Made by a program: the position numbers and the translations under genes. DNA of 64,000 nt from Streptomyces lavendofoliae (GTDB taxonomy: Bacteria > Actinomycetota > Actinomycetes > Streptomycetales > Streptomycetaceae), in the NCBI RefSeq assembly GCF_014649735.1, contig NZ_BMTP01000009.1, forward strand, positions 124,001 to 188,000. The letters run 5' to 3'. The notes below the pieces were generated by a model, which was given only the letters and a program-made list of their open reading frames with translations, searched no databases and was not told where the DNA came from. Positions 51,239 through 59,497 of the stretch are shown in pieces. Numbering within the stretch: position 1 is the first letter of the stretch; the number at the start of each line of letters is the position of its first letter.

Positions 51239-53938
51239 CTACGCCGCGGGCGCGGGGCCGTCCGTGTCACCCGGCGGCGGACCGGACTCCCGCCGGGCGC
51301 CCGGCGGGCGGTCCATGGACCCCGGCTTGCCCGGCGTGCCCGTGTCGGCCGGGCGGTCGGGCGCCCGCGTACCGCCGGGTTCCTCCGTGTGGAAGGCCAG
51401 CCGGCCGTCCCCGGCCGTGACCCGCACCCGGGCGCCCTCCGGCAGCCGCCCGTCCAGCAGCAGGCGGGACAGGTGGTTGTCGACCTCCCGCTGGATGGTG
51501 CGCCGCAGGGGGCGCGCCCCGTACTCGGGCTGGTGGCCCCGGCGCGCGATCCAGTCGACGGCGGCCGGGTCGAAGTCGACCGTGAGGTGCTGGGCGCGCA
51601 TCCGGCGCCGGGTCTCCTCCAGCAGCAGGTCCGTGATCCGCCGCAGCTGCTCCTCGTCGAGGCGGCGGAAGAGGACGATCTCGTCGATGCGGTTGAGGAA
51701 CTCGGGGCGGAAGTGCTCCCGCAGCGGCCGCAGGGCCCGCTCCCGCATCGCGTCGTCCGCCGCGCCGGAATCGGTGGCGCCGAAGCCGACCAGGCCGCGC
51801 CCGGTGCCGATCGCCTCGGAACCGAGGTTGCTGGTCATCACGATGACGGTGTTCTTGAAGTCGACCGTGCGGCCCTGCGAGTCGGTCAGCCGTCCGTCGT
51901 CCAGTACCTGGAGGAGGACGTTGAAGACGTCCGGGTGGGCCTTCTCCACCTCGTCCAGCAGGAGCAGCGAGTACGGGTGGCGGCGCACCGCCTCCGTGAG
52001 CTGCCCCGCCTCCTCGTGCCCCACGTACCCCGGCGGAGCGCCGACCAGCCGGCTGACCGTGTGCCGCTCCTGGAACTCGCTCATGTCCAGCCGCACCATC
52101 CGGTCCTCGCTGCCGAACAGCGCGTCCGCCAGGGCCCGCGCCAGCTCGGTCTTGCCGACCCCGGTCGGGCCGAGGAACAGGAAGCTGCCGATCGGGCGCC
52201 GGGGGTCGGCGAGACCGGCGCGGGAGCGCAGCACCGCCTCCGACACGGCCCTGACGGCCTCCTCCTGCCCGATGACCCGCCGGCGCAGGTGGTCCTCCAG
52301 GCCGAGCAGCCTCTCCTTCTCCTCCTGCGTGAGGCTGCTGACCGGAATGCCGGTCTGCCGGCTCACCACCTCGGCGATGTCCTCCGCGGTGACCTCGGCG
52401 GCCGGGCCGTCGCCGGCCGGACGGGCGACGCGCCCCGCTTTGATCCGCTCGGTGACCTCCTGGATGCGGTCCCGCAGCTCCGTCGCCCTCTCGTACTGCT
52501 CGGCGGCCACCGCCTGGTCCTTGTCCCGCGCCAGCTGTTCGGCCTGCCGCTCCAGCGCCCGCACGTCGGTGTTCGTGTGCGTGCGCAGCCGGACGCGGGC
52601 GCCCGCCTGGTCGATCAGGTCGATGGCCTTGTCGGGCAGGAACCGCTCGGTGACGTACCGGTCGGACAGCTCGACGGCGGCGAGCAGGGCCTCGTCGGTG
52701 TAGCGGACCTGGTGGTGCGCCTCGTAGCGGTCCTGGAGCCCGCGCAGGATCTCCAGCGCGTCCTCCGGGCTCGGCTCGGGCACCAGGATCGGCTGGAACC
52801 GGCGGGCCAGCGCCGCGTCCTTCTCGATGTAGCGGCGGTACTCCTCCATGGTCGTCGCGCCGATGACGTGCAACTCGCCGCGGGCGAGGGCGGGCTTGAG
52901 CATGTTGCCCGCGTCCATCGAGCCGCTGTCGCCGCCGCCGCTGCCCGCGCCCGCGCCCACGACCGTGTGGAGTTCGTCGATGAAGACGATCAGCTCGCCG
53001 GAGTGGGAGCGGATCTCCTCGATGATGGCGTTCAGCCGCTCCTCGAAGTCGCCCCGGTAGCGGGTGCCGGCGACGACGCCGGACAGGTCCAGGGCGATGA
53101 CCCTGCGGTCGCGCAGCGTGTCCGGCACGTCGTGCTCGGCGATCCGCTGGGCCAGCCCCTCCACGATGGCGGTCTTGCCGACGCCCGCGTCACCGATCAG
53201 TACGGGGTTGTTCTTGCCGCGCCGGGAGAGCACCTCCACCGTCTGCTCGATCTCCAGGTCGCGGCCGATCACCGGGTCGATCCGGCCGGACTTGGCCATG
53301 TCGGTCAGGTCCCGGCCGTACTTGTCCAGGGTCGGGGTGCCGCGCGGCGGGGCGGGCCGCTGGTCGGGCTCGCCCACCCACGGCCCCTGCCCGCCGCGTC
53401 CGGCACCCGGGGAGCCCTGCACGGAGCCCGGGTCGAACTTGGCGGCGTTGAGGATCCGCCCCGCCGCCGAGTCCGGGTTGGAGGCGAGCGCGGCGAGCAC
53501 GTGCTCGGGGCCGATGTACGAGGCACCGGTGTGCCGCGCCAGGTCGTGGGCGTCGAGCAGGGCGCGCTTGACGGCCGGGGTGACGGCGATCCGGGACTGC
53601 GGCGGGCCGTCGCCGGCCGTCCGGTCGATCTCCTCGGCGAGGGCGTCCGGATCGGCGCCGGCGCGGGCGATGAGGTCGCGGGTCGGCTCCGTCGCGAGGG
53701 CCGCCCGCAACAGGTGCTCGGTCTCCAGGTCGGTGCTGCCGTGTTCGGCCGCGTACGAGGCGGCGTCGCCGACCATCCGGCGCGCGGGCTCGCTCATGAG
53801 GCGGCCGATGTCGATGTACCGGGGGATGGGCCGCCCACCAGCGGGCGACGATCCCGTCCCGCCCCCGAAGAAGCGGGCCAGAAACTCGCTGAACGGGTCG
53901 GAGCCGTAACCCTCCGGACCCATGAAACCGCTGCTCAT
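51239..53938 (-). CDS. ClpC-type Hsp100 ATPase
   Basis: An 899-residue protein. It has a disordered Gly-rich start (1-45), a ClpN double repeat (about 55-190), AAA-1 with GDAGVGKT (about 248-255), a short UVR-like middle region (near 440-480) and AAA-2 with GPTGVGKT (about 587-594). The tripeptide VGF (near 714) in the AAA-2 loop is the site used by ClpC to dock ClpP. A Pro/Gly-rich tail follows residue 845. The absence of a long coiled coil argues against ClpB. It likely unfolds substrates for ClpP. ATG 53938 has only a weak ribosome site. Confidence 0.93.
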   Translation of the reverse strand: MSSGFMGPEGYGSDPFSEFLARFFGGGTGSSPAGGRPIPRYIDIGRLMSEPARRMVGDAASYAAEHGSTDLETEHLLRAALATEPTRDLIARAGADPDALAEEIDRTAGDGPPQSRIAVTPAVKRALLDAHDLARHTGASYIGPEHVLAALASNPDSAAGRILNAAKFDPGSVQGSPGAGRGGQGPWVGEPDQRPAPPRGTPTLDKYGRDLTDMAKSGRIDPVIGRDLEIEQTVEVLSRRGKNNPVLIGDAGVGKTAIVEGLAQRIAEHDVPDTLRDRRVIALDLSGVVAGTRYRGDFEERLNAIIEEIRSHSGELIVFIDELHTVVGAGAGSGGGDSGSMDAGNMLKPALARGELHVIGATTMEEYRRYIEKDAALARRFQPILVPEPSPEDALEILRGLQDRYEAHHQVRYTDEALLAAVELSDRYVTERFLPDKAIDLIDQAGARVRLRTHTNTDVRALERQAEQLARDKDQAVAAEQYERATELRDRIQEVTERIKAGRVARPAGDGPAAEVTAEDIAEVVSRQTGIPVSSLTQEEKERLLGLEDHLRRRVIGQEEAVRAVSEAVLRSRAGLADPRRPIGSFLFLGPTGVGKTELARALADALFGSEDRMVRLDMSEFQERHTVSRLVGAPPGYVGHEEAGQLTEAVRRHPYSLLLLDEVEKAHPDVFNVLLQVLDDGRLTDSQGRTVDFKNTVIVMTSNLGSEAIGTGRGLVGFGATDSGAADDAMRERALRPLREHFRPEFLNRIDEIVLFRRLDEEQLRRITDLLLEETRRRMRAQHLTVDFDPAAVDWIARRGHQPEYGARPLRRTIQREVDNHLSRLLLDGRLPEGARVRVTAGDGRLAFHTEEPGGTRAPDRPADTGTPGKPGSMDRPPGARRESGPPPGDTDGPAPAA

Positions 53939-54072
53939 ATGCGTCCGTTCCGGTGTCCGGGAGTGGCCGGGACACGCTGTGCGAGAAGACCTGCTGGATC
54001 CAGGTCGCGGGTTCCCGAGCGCATTCCGGTTACACCTGCGGCGCACAGGGCGCATGGGCCTCCCGCGCCTCC

Positions 54073-54099
54073 CGCGCCACGCGCGCCACGCGCGCCACG
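54073..54099. repeat. 9-bp tandem array, three perfect copies
   Basis: CGCGCCACG repeated three times without mismatch, with related CGCGCCTCC copies just upstream. Confidence 0.8.
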
Positions 54100-54162
54100 C
54101 GCGCTTCCCACGCCGCCCGGGCGCCGCCCCCCGGCCGTTCCCTGCCGCGCGGGCCCCGGCCG

Positions 54163-54210
54163 GCGCCGCGCGGCCACCGCGCCGCGCGGCCACCGCGCCG
54201 CGCGGCCACC
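54163..54210. repeat. 16-bp tandem array, three perfect copies
   Basis: GCGCCGCGCGGCCACC repeated at 54163, 54179 and 54195, then a degenerate copy GCGCCGCACACC. Strongly hairpin-prone. Confidence 0.85.
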
Positions 54211-54338
54211 GCGCCGCACACCGCCGTGCCGCGCCGCACTCCGCCGCACTCCGCCGTGCCGCGTGGCCCCGGTCCTCCGGCCCGCGAACGCGCCGTCGGC
54301 TCCCGGCGGCCGGGGCCGGCGCCCATCCGCCCCCCGGC

Positions 54339-55022
54339 TCAGGCCGTGAAGCGGCCGGTACGGCGGATCTCCGGGTGGTCGGTGGTCGCGCCGTCCAGCT
54401 CCAGGGCGCGTACGAGCCGCAGGTGCTGGGGTGTGTTGACGACCCAGGCGATGACCCCGAGCCCCGCCGCCCGCGCCCGCTCCGTGGTCTCCAGGGTGAG
54501 GCGGCGGATGTTCAGCGCGAGCGTGCCGGCGCCGACGGCCAGTGCCCGCGCCACGATGTCGTCGCCCCAGTGGCTCGCGATGAGCACGGTCCGCACGCCC
54601 GGCACCAGCCGGGCGATCTCCGCGACCGCCTCGTCGTGGAAGGAGGACACCTCGACCCGCCCGGTCAGGTCGCGCCGGCGCATGACCTCGGCCAGCGTCC
54701 GGGCCGCCGCCACGTCTTTGATCTCCGCCTGGAGCGGTGTCCGTACGGCGTCCAGCACCTCCTCGAACACCGGCACCCGCTCGCCCAGCCCGGCGTCGAG
54801 CTCCCGCAGCTCGGCCAGGGTCCTGTCGGCGATGGCGCCGGTGCCGTCGGTCGTACGGTCCACCTCGGCGTCGTGCATGACGACCAGGGCGCCGTCCTTG
54901 CTCAGGTGCAGGTCCAGTTCGATGACGTCCATGCCCGCGGCTTCCGCGCGGACGAAGGACCGCAGGGTGTTCTCCGGTTCGACACCCATGACTCCGCGAT
55001 GACCGATGGTGAGGAAACTCAA
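54339..55022 (-). CDS. Cytoplasmic glycerophosphodiester phosphodiesterase
   Basis: A 227-residue GDPD TIM-barrel without signal peptide. IGHRG and PENTLRSF near the N-terminus supply the catalytic His, and ELDLHLSKDGALVVMHDAEVDRTTDGTG in parts supplies metal ligands and the second His; QAEIKD and WVVNTP follow. It hydrolyses glycerophosphodiesters to glycerol-3-phosphate and alcohol. The start is uncertain: no ATG or GTG fits, and TTG 55022 eight nt after GAGAAG is chosen. It is divergent from the DUF6421 operon and followed by a repeat region. Confidence 0.87.
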   Translation of the reverse strand: MSFLTIGHRGVMGVEPENTLRSFVRAEAAGMDVIELDLHLSKDGALVVMHDAEVDRTTDGTGAIADRTLAELRELDAGLGERVPVFEEVLDAVRTPLQAEIKDVAAARTLAEVMRRRDLTGRVEVSSFHDEAVAEIARLVPGVRTVLIASHWGDDIVARALAVGAGTLALNIRRLTLETTERARAAGLGVIAWVVNTPQHLRLVRALELDGATTDHPEIRRTGRFTA

Positions 55023-55160
55023 GATCTTCTCGCTTCCGTCGACGGCGGTGCCGCGCGGTGCCGTGCCACCCGCGGCACCGTCGCAGCCTAACGATCCGGG
55101 CGGAGGGCGGAAGCCGTCCCGCGCCGGAAAACGGAAGGGTCCGGTCGTCGCGCCGGCCGC

Positions 55161-55204
55161 CCGGCCCCCGTCCGGCCCCCGTCCGGCCCCCGCCCGGCCC
55201 CCGC
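55161..55204. repeat. 11-bp tandem array, four copies
   Basis: CCGGCCCCCGT twice, then CCGGCCCCCGC twice. The 11-bp period is near one helical turn. Confidence 0.8.
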
Positions 55205-55351
55205 CCGGTACGGCCGTCTCCGGACGCGTCCGGCCGCCTCCGGGGCGGCACCTCCGCGGAGACTCCGTGGATGCCGCTGCATCACCCACCCCGGACAGGA
55301 AAAACAGCGGTCACGATGGGGGGTGGACAGGATATTTTCTTCCCTCTCCTC

Positions 55352-55381
55352 TTGTGGCGGAGAACCACCCATGGATACGGT
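55352..55381 (+). promoter_or_regulatory. Promoter candidate of DUF6421 operon
   Basis: TTGTGG (55352-55357) -18- TACGGT (55376-55381), 35 nt before ATG 55417. Confidence 0.4.
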
Positions 55382-55416
55382 GCCTTGACGCGAGGTTCTC
55401 CCGTGGAGGAAGTGTG

Positions 55417-56814
55417 ATGACGGAAATTCTTGTGCAGGACGTTGTGGGCGGGGACGTGTCCGCCGACACCAGGGTGATCGAGCACCCTGCGTGGCCCGAG
55501 CTCAAGAATGCCGTGGAAGAGATCCGCCCCTGGCAGTCCGCGGACGGCTCCATCGACTTCGAGGCCGAGGGCGGGCCCTCCCGCGCAATCGTCGAGAACA
55601 CCCTCGACCGGGTCGTCGCCGCCGTCGAGCAGCTCTCCCCGCTGCTCCCGCACGACACCGCCTACCACCGGGCGCTCGTCGCCGACCTGCGCAAGTGGGC
55701 GGACAGTGGTTTCGCCGTGCCGGACTTCCTGGACTCGCTGCTGGCCTTCCAGCCGGCCGCCGACCGGGTCGACGGACTCCAGCACCTGGTGCTGTTCCCG
55801 ATGTACACGCAGAACGGCAACCCGGACCGCAACCTGGAAGCCGTCGTGCTGCGCATGGTCTGGCCGGAGTGGCTCGCCGAGCTGGAGGCGACCCGCTACG
55901 ACAACCCGCTGTTCTGCGGCATCACGTTCGAGGACTTCACCTCGGGGTACGACACCAACTCGGCCGTGCTCTTCCCGGAGACCATCGCCGTGCGCGAGGC
56001 CCCCGAGCGCTTCAGCTGGGGCGGCATCTTCTGCGACCGCGAGGCCGCCCGCTTCCGCCGCGTCACCGAGGCGGCCGTGGAGATCCTGGGAATCGACCTC
56101 CCCGAGGACATCCGCGAGATGCTCGGCGACCAGGAGCGCTGCGAGAAGGCGTTCGTGCTCTGGGACATGGTCCACGACCGCACCCACAGCCACGGAGACC
56201 TGCCGTTCGACCCCTTCATGATCAAGCAGCGACAGCCGTTCTGGATGTACGGCCTGGAGGAGCTGCGCTGCGACCTCACCGCCTTCAAGGAGGCCGTGAA
56301 GCTGGAGGCCGAGGGCCACCCGCACGGCCGCGACGTCCAGTACGCCGTGCTGTTCGACCGGATGTTCCGCTTCCCGGTCACCGGCGACCGCGTCCGCAAC
56401 TACGACGGGCTGGGCGGCCAGCTGCTCTTCGCGTACCTGCACAAGCACGATGTGCTGCGCTGGACCGACAACACGCTGAAGATCGACTGGCAGCGGGCGC
56501 CGGAGGTCACCAACCAGCTGTGCGGTGAGATAGAGCGGCTTTACCGCGACGGCATCGACCGTCCGAAGCTGGTCCACTGGTTCGCCGCCTACGACCTGGT
56601 CTCGTCCTACCTCGCCCCGCACCCCGGCTCCCGCTGGGCCAAGGGCCCGGAGGCGCTCGACCTCGGCCTGCCGCCGCGCAAGCTCGTCGACGAGGTGCTT
56701 CCGGACGAGTTTCCGCTGAGCATGTTCTATGAGGCCCTCTCCAAGAAGCTGAAGAGCGTGATCGCCTCCACCAAGGGCATCACCGCCGAGAAGGCCGAGA
56801 GGGTCGCCGCGTGA
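55417..56814 (+). CDS. DUF6421 family protein
   Basis: A 465-residue soluble protein of an uncharacterised actinobacterial family that I recognise as DUF6421. No standard cofactor motif is seen. A conserved-looking cluster MVHDRTHSHGDLPFDPF (about 250-266) offers three His and two Asp residues that could form a metal site, and a second His/Trp-rich segment LVHWFAAYDLVSSY lies near the C-terminus. ATG 55417 follows GGAGGAAG. The stop overlaps a GTG of the SDR gene. It leads a three-gene operon with an SDR and a PLP lyase, implying a small-molecule pathway. Function unknown. Confidence 0.8.
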   Translation: MTEILVQDVVGGDVSADTRVIEHPAWPELKNAVEEIRPWQSADGSIDFEAEGGPSRAIVENTLDRVVAAVEQLSPLLPHDTAYHRALVADLRKWADSGFAVPDFLDSLLAFQPAADRVDGLQHLVLFPMYTQNGNPDRNLEAVVLRMVWPEWLAELEATRYDNPLFCGITFEDFTSGYDTNSAVLFPETIAVREAPERFSWGGIFCDREAARFRRVTEAAVEILGIDLPEDIREMLGDQERCEKAFVLWDMVHDRTHSHGDLPFDPFMIKQRQPFWMYGLEELRCDLTAFKEAVKLEAEGHPHGRDVQYAVLFDRMFRFPVTGDRVRNYDGLGGQLLFAYLHKHDVLRWTDNTLKIDWQRAPEVTNQLCGEIERLYRDGIDRPKLVHWFAAYDLVSSYLAPHPGSRWAKGPEALDLGLPPRKLVDEVLPDEFPLSMFYEALSKKLKSVIASTKGITAEKAERVAA

Positions 56815-56840
56815 GCTCTCGTACGGAGGAGACGACGACC

Positions 56841-57605
56841 ATGAACGGCAAGGGCAACGGAAACGGCGGCCCGCTCGAGGGTGCGGTCGTCGCGGTGGCC
56901 GGAGCGGCCGGCGCGGCCGGCCGGGCCACCCTGCTGCGGCTCGCGGAGGCCGGTGCGACCGTGGTCGCCTCCGACGCGGACCCGGCGCGGCTCGCCGAGG
57001 CGGTCGACGCGGCGCGGTACGCGCACGGCGGCGCGACCGTCGTCGGTGACACGGTGGACCTGCTCGACCTCGGCGCGGCGCGTGAGTGGGCCGACAAGAC
57101 CGAGAAGGAGTTCGGCCGGGTGGACGGCCTGGTCCACCTGGTCGGCGGCTGGCGCGGCAGCGCCACGTTCGCCGAGACCGACCTCGCCGACTGGACCCTG
57201 CTGGAGAAGCTGCTGATCCGCACGGTCCAGCACACCTCCCTCGCCTTCCACGACGGGCTGCTGCGCAGTGACCGGGGCCGGTACGTCCTGGTCAGCGCCG
57301 CCGGTGCGAGCAAGCCGACCGCCGGTAACGCCGCGTACTCCGCCTCCAAGGCCGCTGCCGAGGCGTGGACGCTCGCCCTCGGGGACGCCTTCCGCAAGGC
57401 GGGCGGCGAAGACGGCCCCAAGGCCGCCGCTACGATCCTGATCGTCAAGGCTCTGGTGCACGACGCCATGCGCGCCGAGCGCCCGAACGCGAAGTTCGCG
57501 GGCTTCACCGACGTCGAGGATCTGGCCGACGAGATCGCCGCCGTCTGGGACAAGCCCGCTCAGGAAGTGAATGGACAGCGCCTGTGGCTGACCCCCAAGC
57601 CGTGA
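56841..57605 (+). CDS. Short-chain dehydrogenase/reductase
   Basis: A 254-residue SDR from ATG 56841 (GGAGGAG upstream); the frame reaches back to GTG 56811 overlapping the DUF6421 stop. The nucleotide motif is atypical, AGAAGAAGRAT, in place of TGxxxGxG. The second-strand acidic pair SDADP suggests NAD. The catalytic Tyr165 and Lys169 are in AAYSASKAAAEAW with Ser in LVSAAG. A 'VHLVGGW' stretch replaces the usual NNAG, so it is a divergent SDR. It is co-transcribed with DUF6421 and the lyase. Substrate unknown. Confidence 0.87.
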   Translation: MNGKGNGNGGPLEGAVVAVAGAAGAAGRATLLRLAEAGATVVASDADPARLAEAVDAARYAHGGATVVGDTVDLLDLGAAREWADKTEKEFGRVDGLVHLVGGWRGSATFAETDLADWTLLEKLLIRTVQHTSLAFHDGLLRSDRGRYVLVSAAGASKPTAGNAAYSASKAAAEAWTLALGDAFRKAGGEDGPKAAATILIVKALVHDAMRAERPNAKFAGFTDVEDLADEIAAVWDKPAQEVNGQRLWLTPKP

Positions 57606-58681
57606 CCCCCGGCACCGCGAGGACCGATGCCCGGCGGCGTCACGACCCGGCCGTCCGGGGCTTCGCCAGCGACAACTACGCCGGTGTGCACCCCGAGATC
57701 CTCGCTGCCATCGCCCTCGCCAACGGCGGCCACCAGGTCGCCTACGGCGAGGACGTCTACACCGAGCACCTCCAGCGGGTGATGCACAGCCACTTCGGTC
57801 CGACCGCCGAGGCGTTCCCGGTGTTCAACGGCACCGGCGCCAACGTCACCGCCCTCCAGGCGCTCACCGACCGCTGGGGCGCGGTGATCTGCGCCGAGTC
57901 CGCGCACATCAACGTGGACGAGGGCGGTGCCCCGGAGCGCATGGCCGGGCTGAAGCTGCTCACCGTGCCCACGCCGGACGGCAAGCTGACGCCCGAACTC
58001 ATCGACCGGCAGGCGTTCGGCTGGGACGACGAGCACCGCGCGATGCCGCAGGCCGTCTCGATCACCCAGAACACCGAGCTGGGCACCGTGTACACGGTGG
58101 ACGAGATACGGGCGATCGTCGAGCACGCCCACGGCCTGGGCATGAAGGTCCACCTCGACGGCGCCCGGATAGCCAACGCGGCCGCCTCGCTGGACGTCCC
58201 GATGCGGGCGTTCACCAACGCGGTCGGCGTGGACGTCCTGTCGTTCGGCGGGACGAAGAACGGCATGCTCGCGGGCGAGTGCGTGGTCGTCCTCGACCCG
58301 GGCGCCGTCCGCCATATGAAGCACCTGCGCAAGATGTCGATGCAGCTCGCCTCCAAGATGCGCTTCGTCTCGGTGCAGTTCGAAGCGCTGCTCGCCAAGG
58401 ACCTGTGGCTGCGCAACGCCCGGCACTCCAACGCGATGGCGCAGCGCCTGGCGGAGGGCGTGCGCGCGGTGGACGGGGTGGAGATCCTGCACCCCGTGCA
58501 GGCGAACGCGGTGTTCGCACGCCTGCCCCACCAGGTCTCCAGGCGGCTCCAGGAACGATTCCGCTTCTACTTCTGGGACGAGGCCGCCGGGGACGTGCGG
58601 TGGATGTGCTCGTTCGACACCACCGAGGACGACGTCGACGCCTTCGTCCTGGCGCTCAAGGAAGAGATGGCACAGGGGTAG
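57602..58681 (+). CDS. Threonine aldolase / beta-eliminating lyase family PLP enzyme
   Basis: A 359-residue fold-type I PLP enzyme. It begins RGFASDNYAGVHPEI, has AYGEDVYTEHL, VFNGTGANVTALQAL, CAESAHINVDEGGAPE, HLDGARIANA and the PLP lysine in SFGGTKNGML (near 218). Low-specificity L-threonine aldolases cleave threonine or related 3-hydroxy amino acids to glycine and aldehyde. The GTG at 57602 overlaps the SDR stop (GTGA), indicating coupling; an in-frame GTG 57584 is possible. Pairing with an SDR that could handle the aldehyde or the hydroxy group is suggestive. Confidence 0.9.
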   Translation: MTPGTARTDARRRHDPAVRGFASDNYAGVHPEILAAIALANGGHQVAYGEDVYTEHLQRVMHSHFGPTAEAFPVFNGTGANVTALQALTDRWGAVICAESAHINVDEGGAPERMAGLKLLTVPTPDGKLTPELIDRQAFGWDDEHRAMPQAVSITQNTELGTVYTVDEIRAIVEHAHGLGMKVHLDGARIANAAASLDVPMRAFTNAVGVDVLSFGGTKNGMLAGECVVVLDPGAVRHMKHLRKMSMQLASKMRFVSVQFEALLAKDLWLRNARHSNAMAQRLAEGVRAVDGVEILHPVQANAVFARLPHQVSRRLQERFRFYFWDEAAGDVRWMCSFDTTEDDVDAFVLALKEEMAQG

Positions 58682-58718
58682 CCAGCCCTGTATAGGTATG
58701 CGGCCGGCCGGAAATCAA

Positions 58719-58747
58719 TTGCCTCTGGTCGGCCGCTTCCCTATGGT
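58719..58747 (+). promoter_or_regulatory. Promoter of transglutaminase-like gene, leaderless arrangement
   Basis: TTGCCT (58719-58724) -17- TATGGT (58742-58747), 8 nt before ATG 58756. No ribosome site is present, so a leaderless transcript is likely. The arms GCGGCCG (58700) and CGGCCGC (58730) may form a hairpin ending the upstream operon. Confidence 0.55.
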
Positions 58748-58755
58748 CGGCGGGC

Positions 58756-59370
58756 ATGGAGCTGATCCAGCAGGTCCCCGAGATCTCCGCCTATCTGGCG
58801 GCCGACGACGTCATCGATCACGAACACCCTCGCGTGCGCGAGATCGTGCGGCACCTCGCGGATCAGCACCGCGACGCATACGCATACGCCGAAGCCGCCT
58901 TCGAGTACGTCCGCGACACCATCCCGCACTCGATGGACGCCGGTGATCCGCGCGTCACCTGGCGCGCCTCGGACGTCCTGGAGCAGCGCACCGGGATCTG
59001 TTACGCCAAGTCCCACGCCCTCGCGGCGCTCCTGCGCGCCCGGTCCATCCCCACCGCGCTGTGCTACCAGAGCTTCGACGTGGTGCACGGTCTGGTGGCC
59101 GTGCGGCTGCCGGGCGGCGCCGGCTGGGTGCGGCAGGATCCGCGCGGGAACAAGCCCGGTGTGGACGCCCGGTTCCGGACCGATCGCGAACAGGTGGCCT
59201 TCCGTGTCCGGCCGGAGGCCGGTGAGGTGGACCATCCGGAGCTGTACGCCGCGCCGCACCCGGTCGTCCTGCGCGCCCTGAGGAACGCCCGCGACCGGCC
59301 CCACCTGGACCGGACGCTGCCCGTCGCCCTGTCCGCCGCCGTCCGGCGCCCCGTGCGCGGCGGACCGTGA
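58756..59370 (+). CDS. Transglutaminase-like cysteine protein
   Basis: A 204-residue protein with the transglutaminase-core triad: Cys82 in RTGICYAKSHALAALLRA, His near 111 in VVHGLVAVRL, and Asp near 126 in RQDPRGNK. The N-terminal part has VREIVRHLADQHRDAYAYAEAAFEYVRD, typical of bacterial transglutaminase-like cysteine proteases or amidases without a signal peptide. Intracellular deamidation or peptide cleavage is possible. It has its own promoter 74 nt downstream of the PLP lyase, so any link to that operon is positional only. Confidence 0.86.
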   Translation: MELIQQVPEISAYLAADDVIDHEHPRVREIVRHLADQHRDAYAYAEAAFEYVRDTIPHSMDAGDPRVTWRASDVLEQRTGICYAKSHALAALLRARSIPTALCYQSFDVVHGLVAVRLPGGAGWVRQDPRGNKPGVDARFRTDREQVAFRVRPEAGEVDHPELYAAPHPVVLRALRNARDRPHLDRTLPVALSAAVRRPVRGGP

Positions 59371-59497
59371 GCACCGCAGGTACCGCCGCCGGCGGGGTTC
59401 GCGCCCGTCCCCGGTGCCTCACGGCGCCGGTGGCGCGGGCGCCGGGCCCGCGTCACACGCGTCGTACGGCGCGTTGCGCCCGGTCGCCCGGCGCCGC

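Larger units (their letters stand above)
53939..54338. other. 400-bp GC-rich repeat region upstream of clp gene
   Basis: No gene found. It holds a 9-bp array (54073-54099) and a 16-bp array (54163-54210) in almost pure G/C. The proximal 100 bp must contain the clp promoter. No HspR HAIR palindrome (CTTGAGT/ACTCAAG) is visible. Confidence 0.55.
55023..55416. other. 394-bp divergent promoter region with 11-bp array
   Basis: No gene seen. It contains four 11-bp units at 55161-55204, an AT-rich patch GGATATTTTC (55329-55339), and the DUF6421 promoter candidate at 55352-55381. Confidence 0.5.

Noticed and set aside
53939..54060. Possible HspR (HAIR) or SigR promoter of the clp gene
   Set aside because: No CTTGAGT/ACTCAAG palindrome; GGAAT/GGGAAC elements lack a GTT at the required spacing.
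51389..54349. 986-codon plus-strand frame opposite the Clp ATPase
   Set aside because: Antisense shadow caused by high GC; the opposite strand encodes all Clp motifs.
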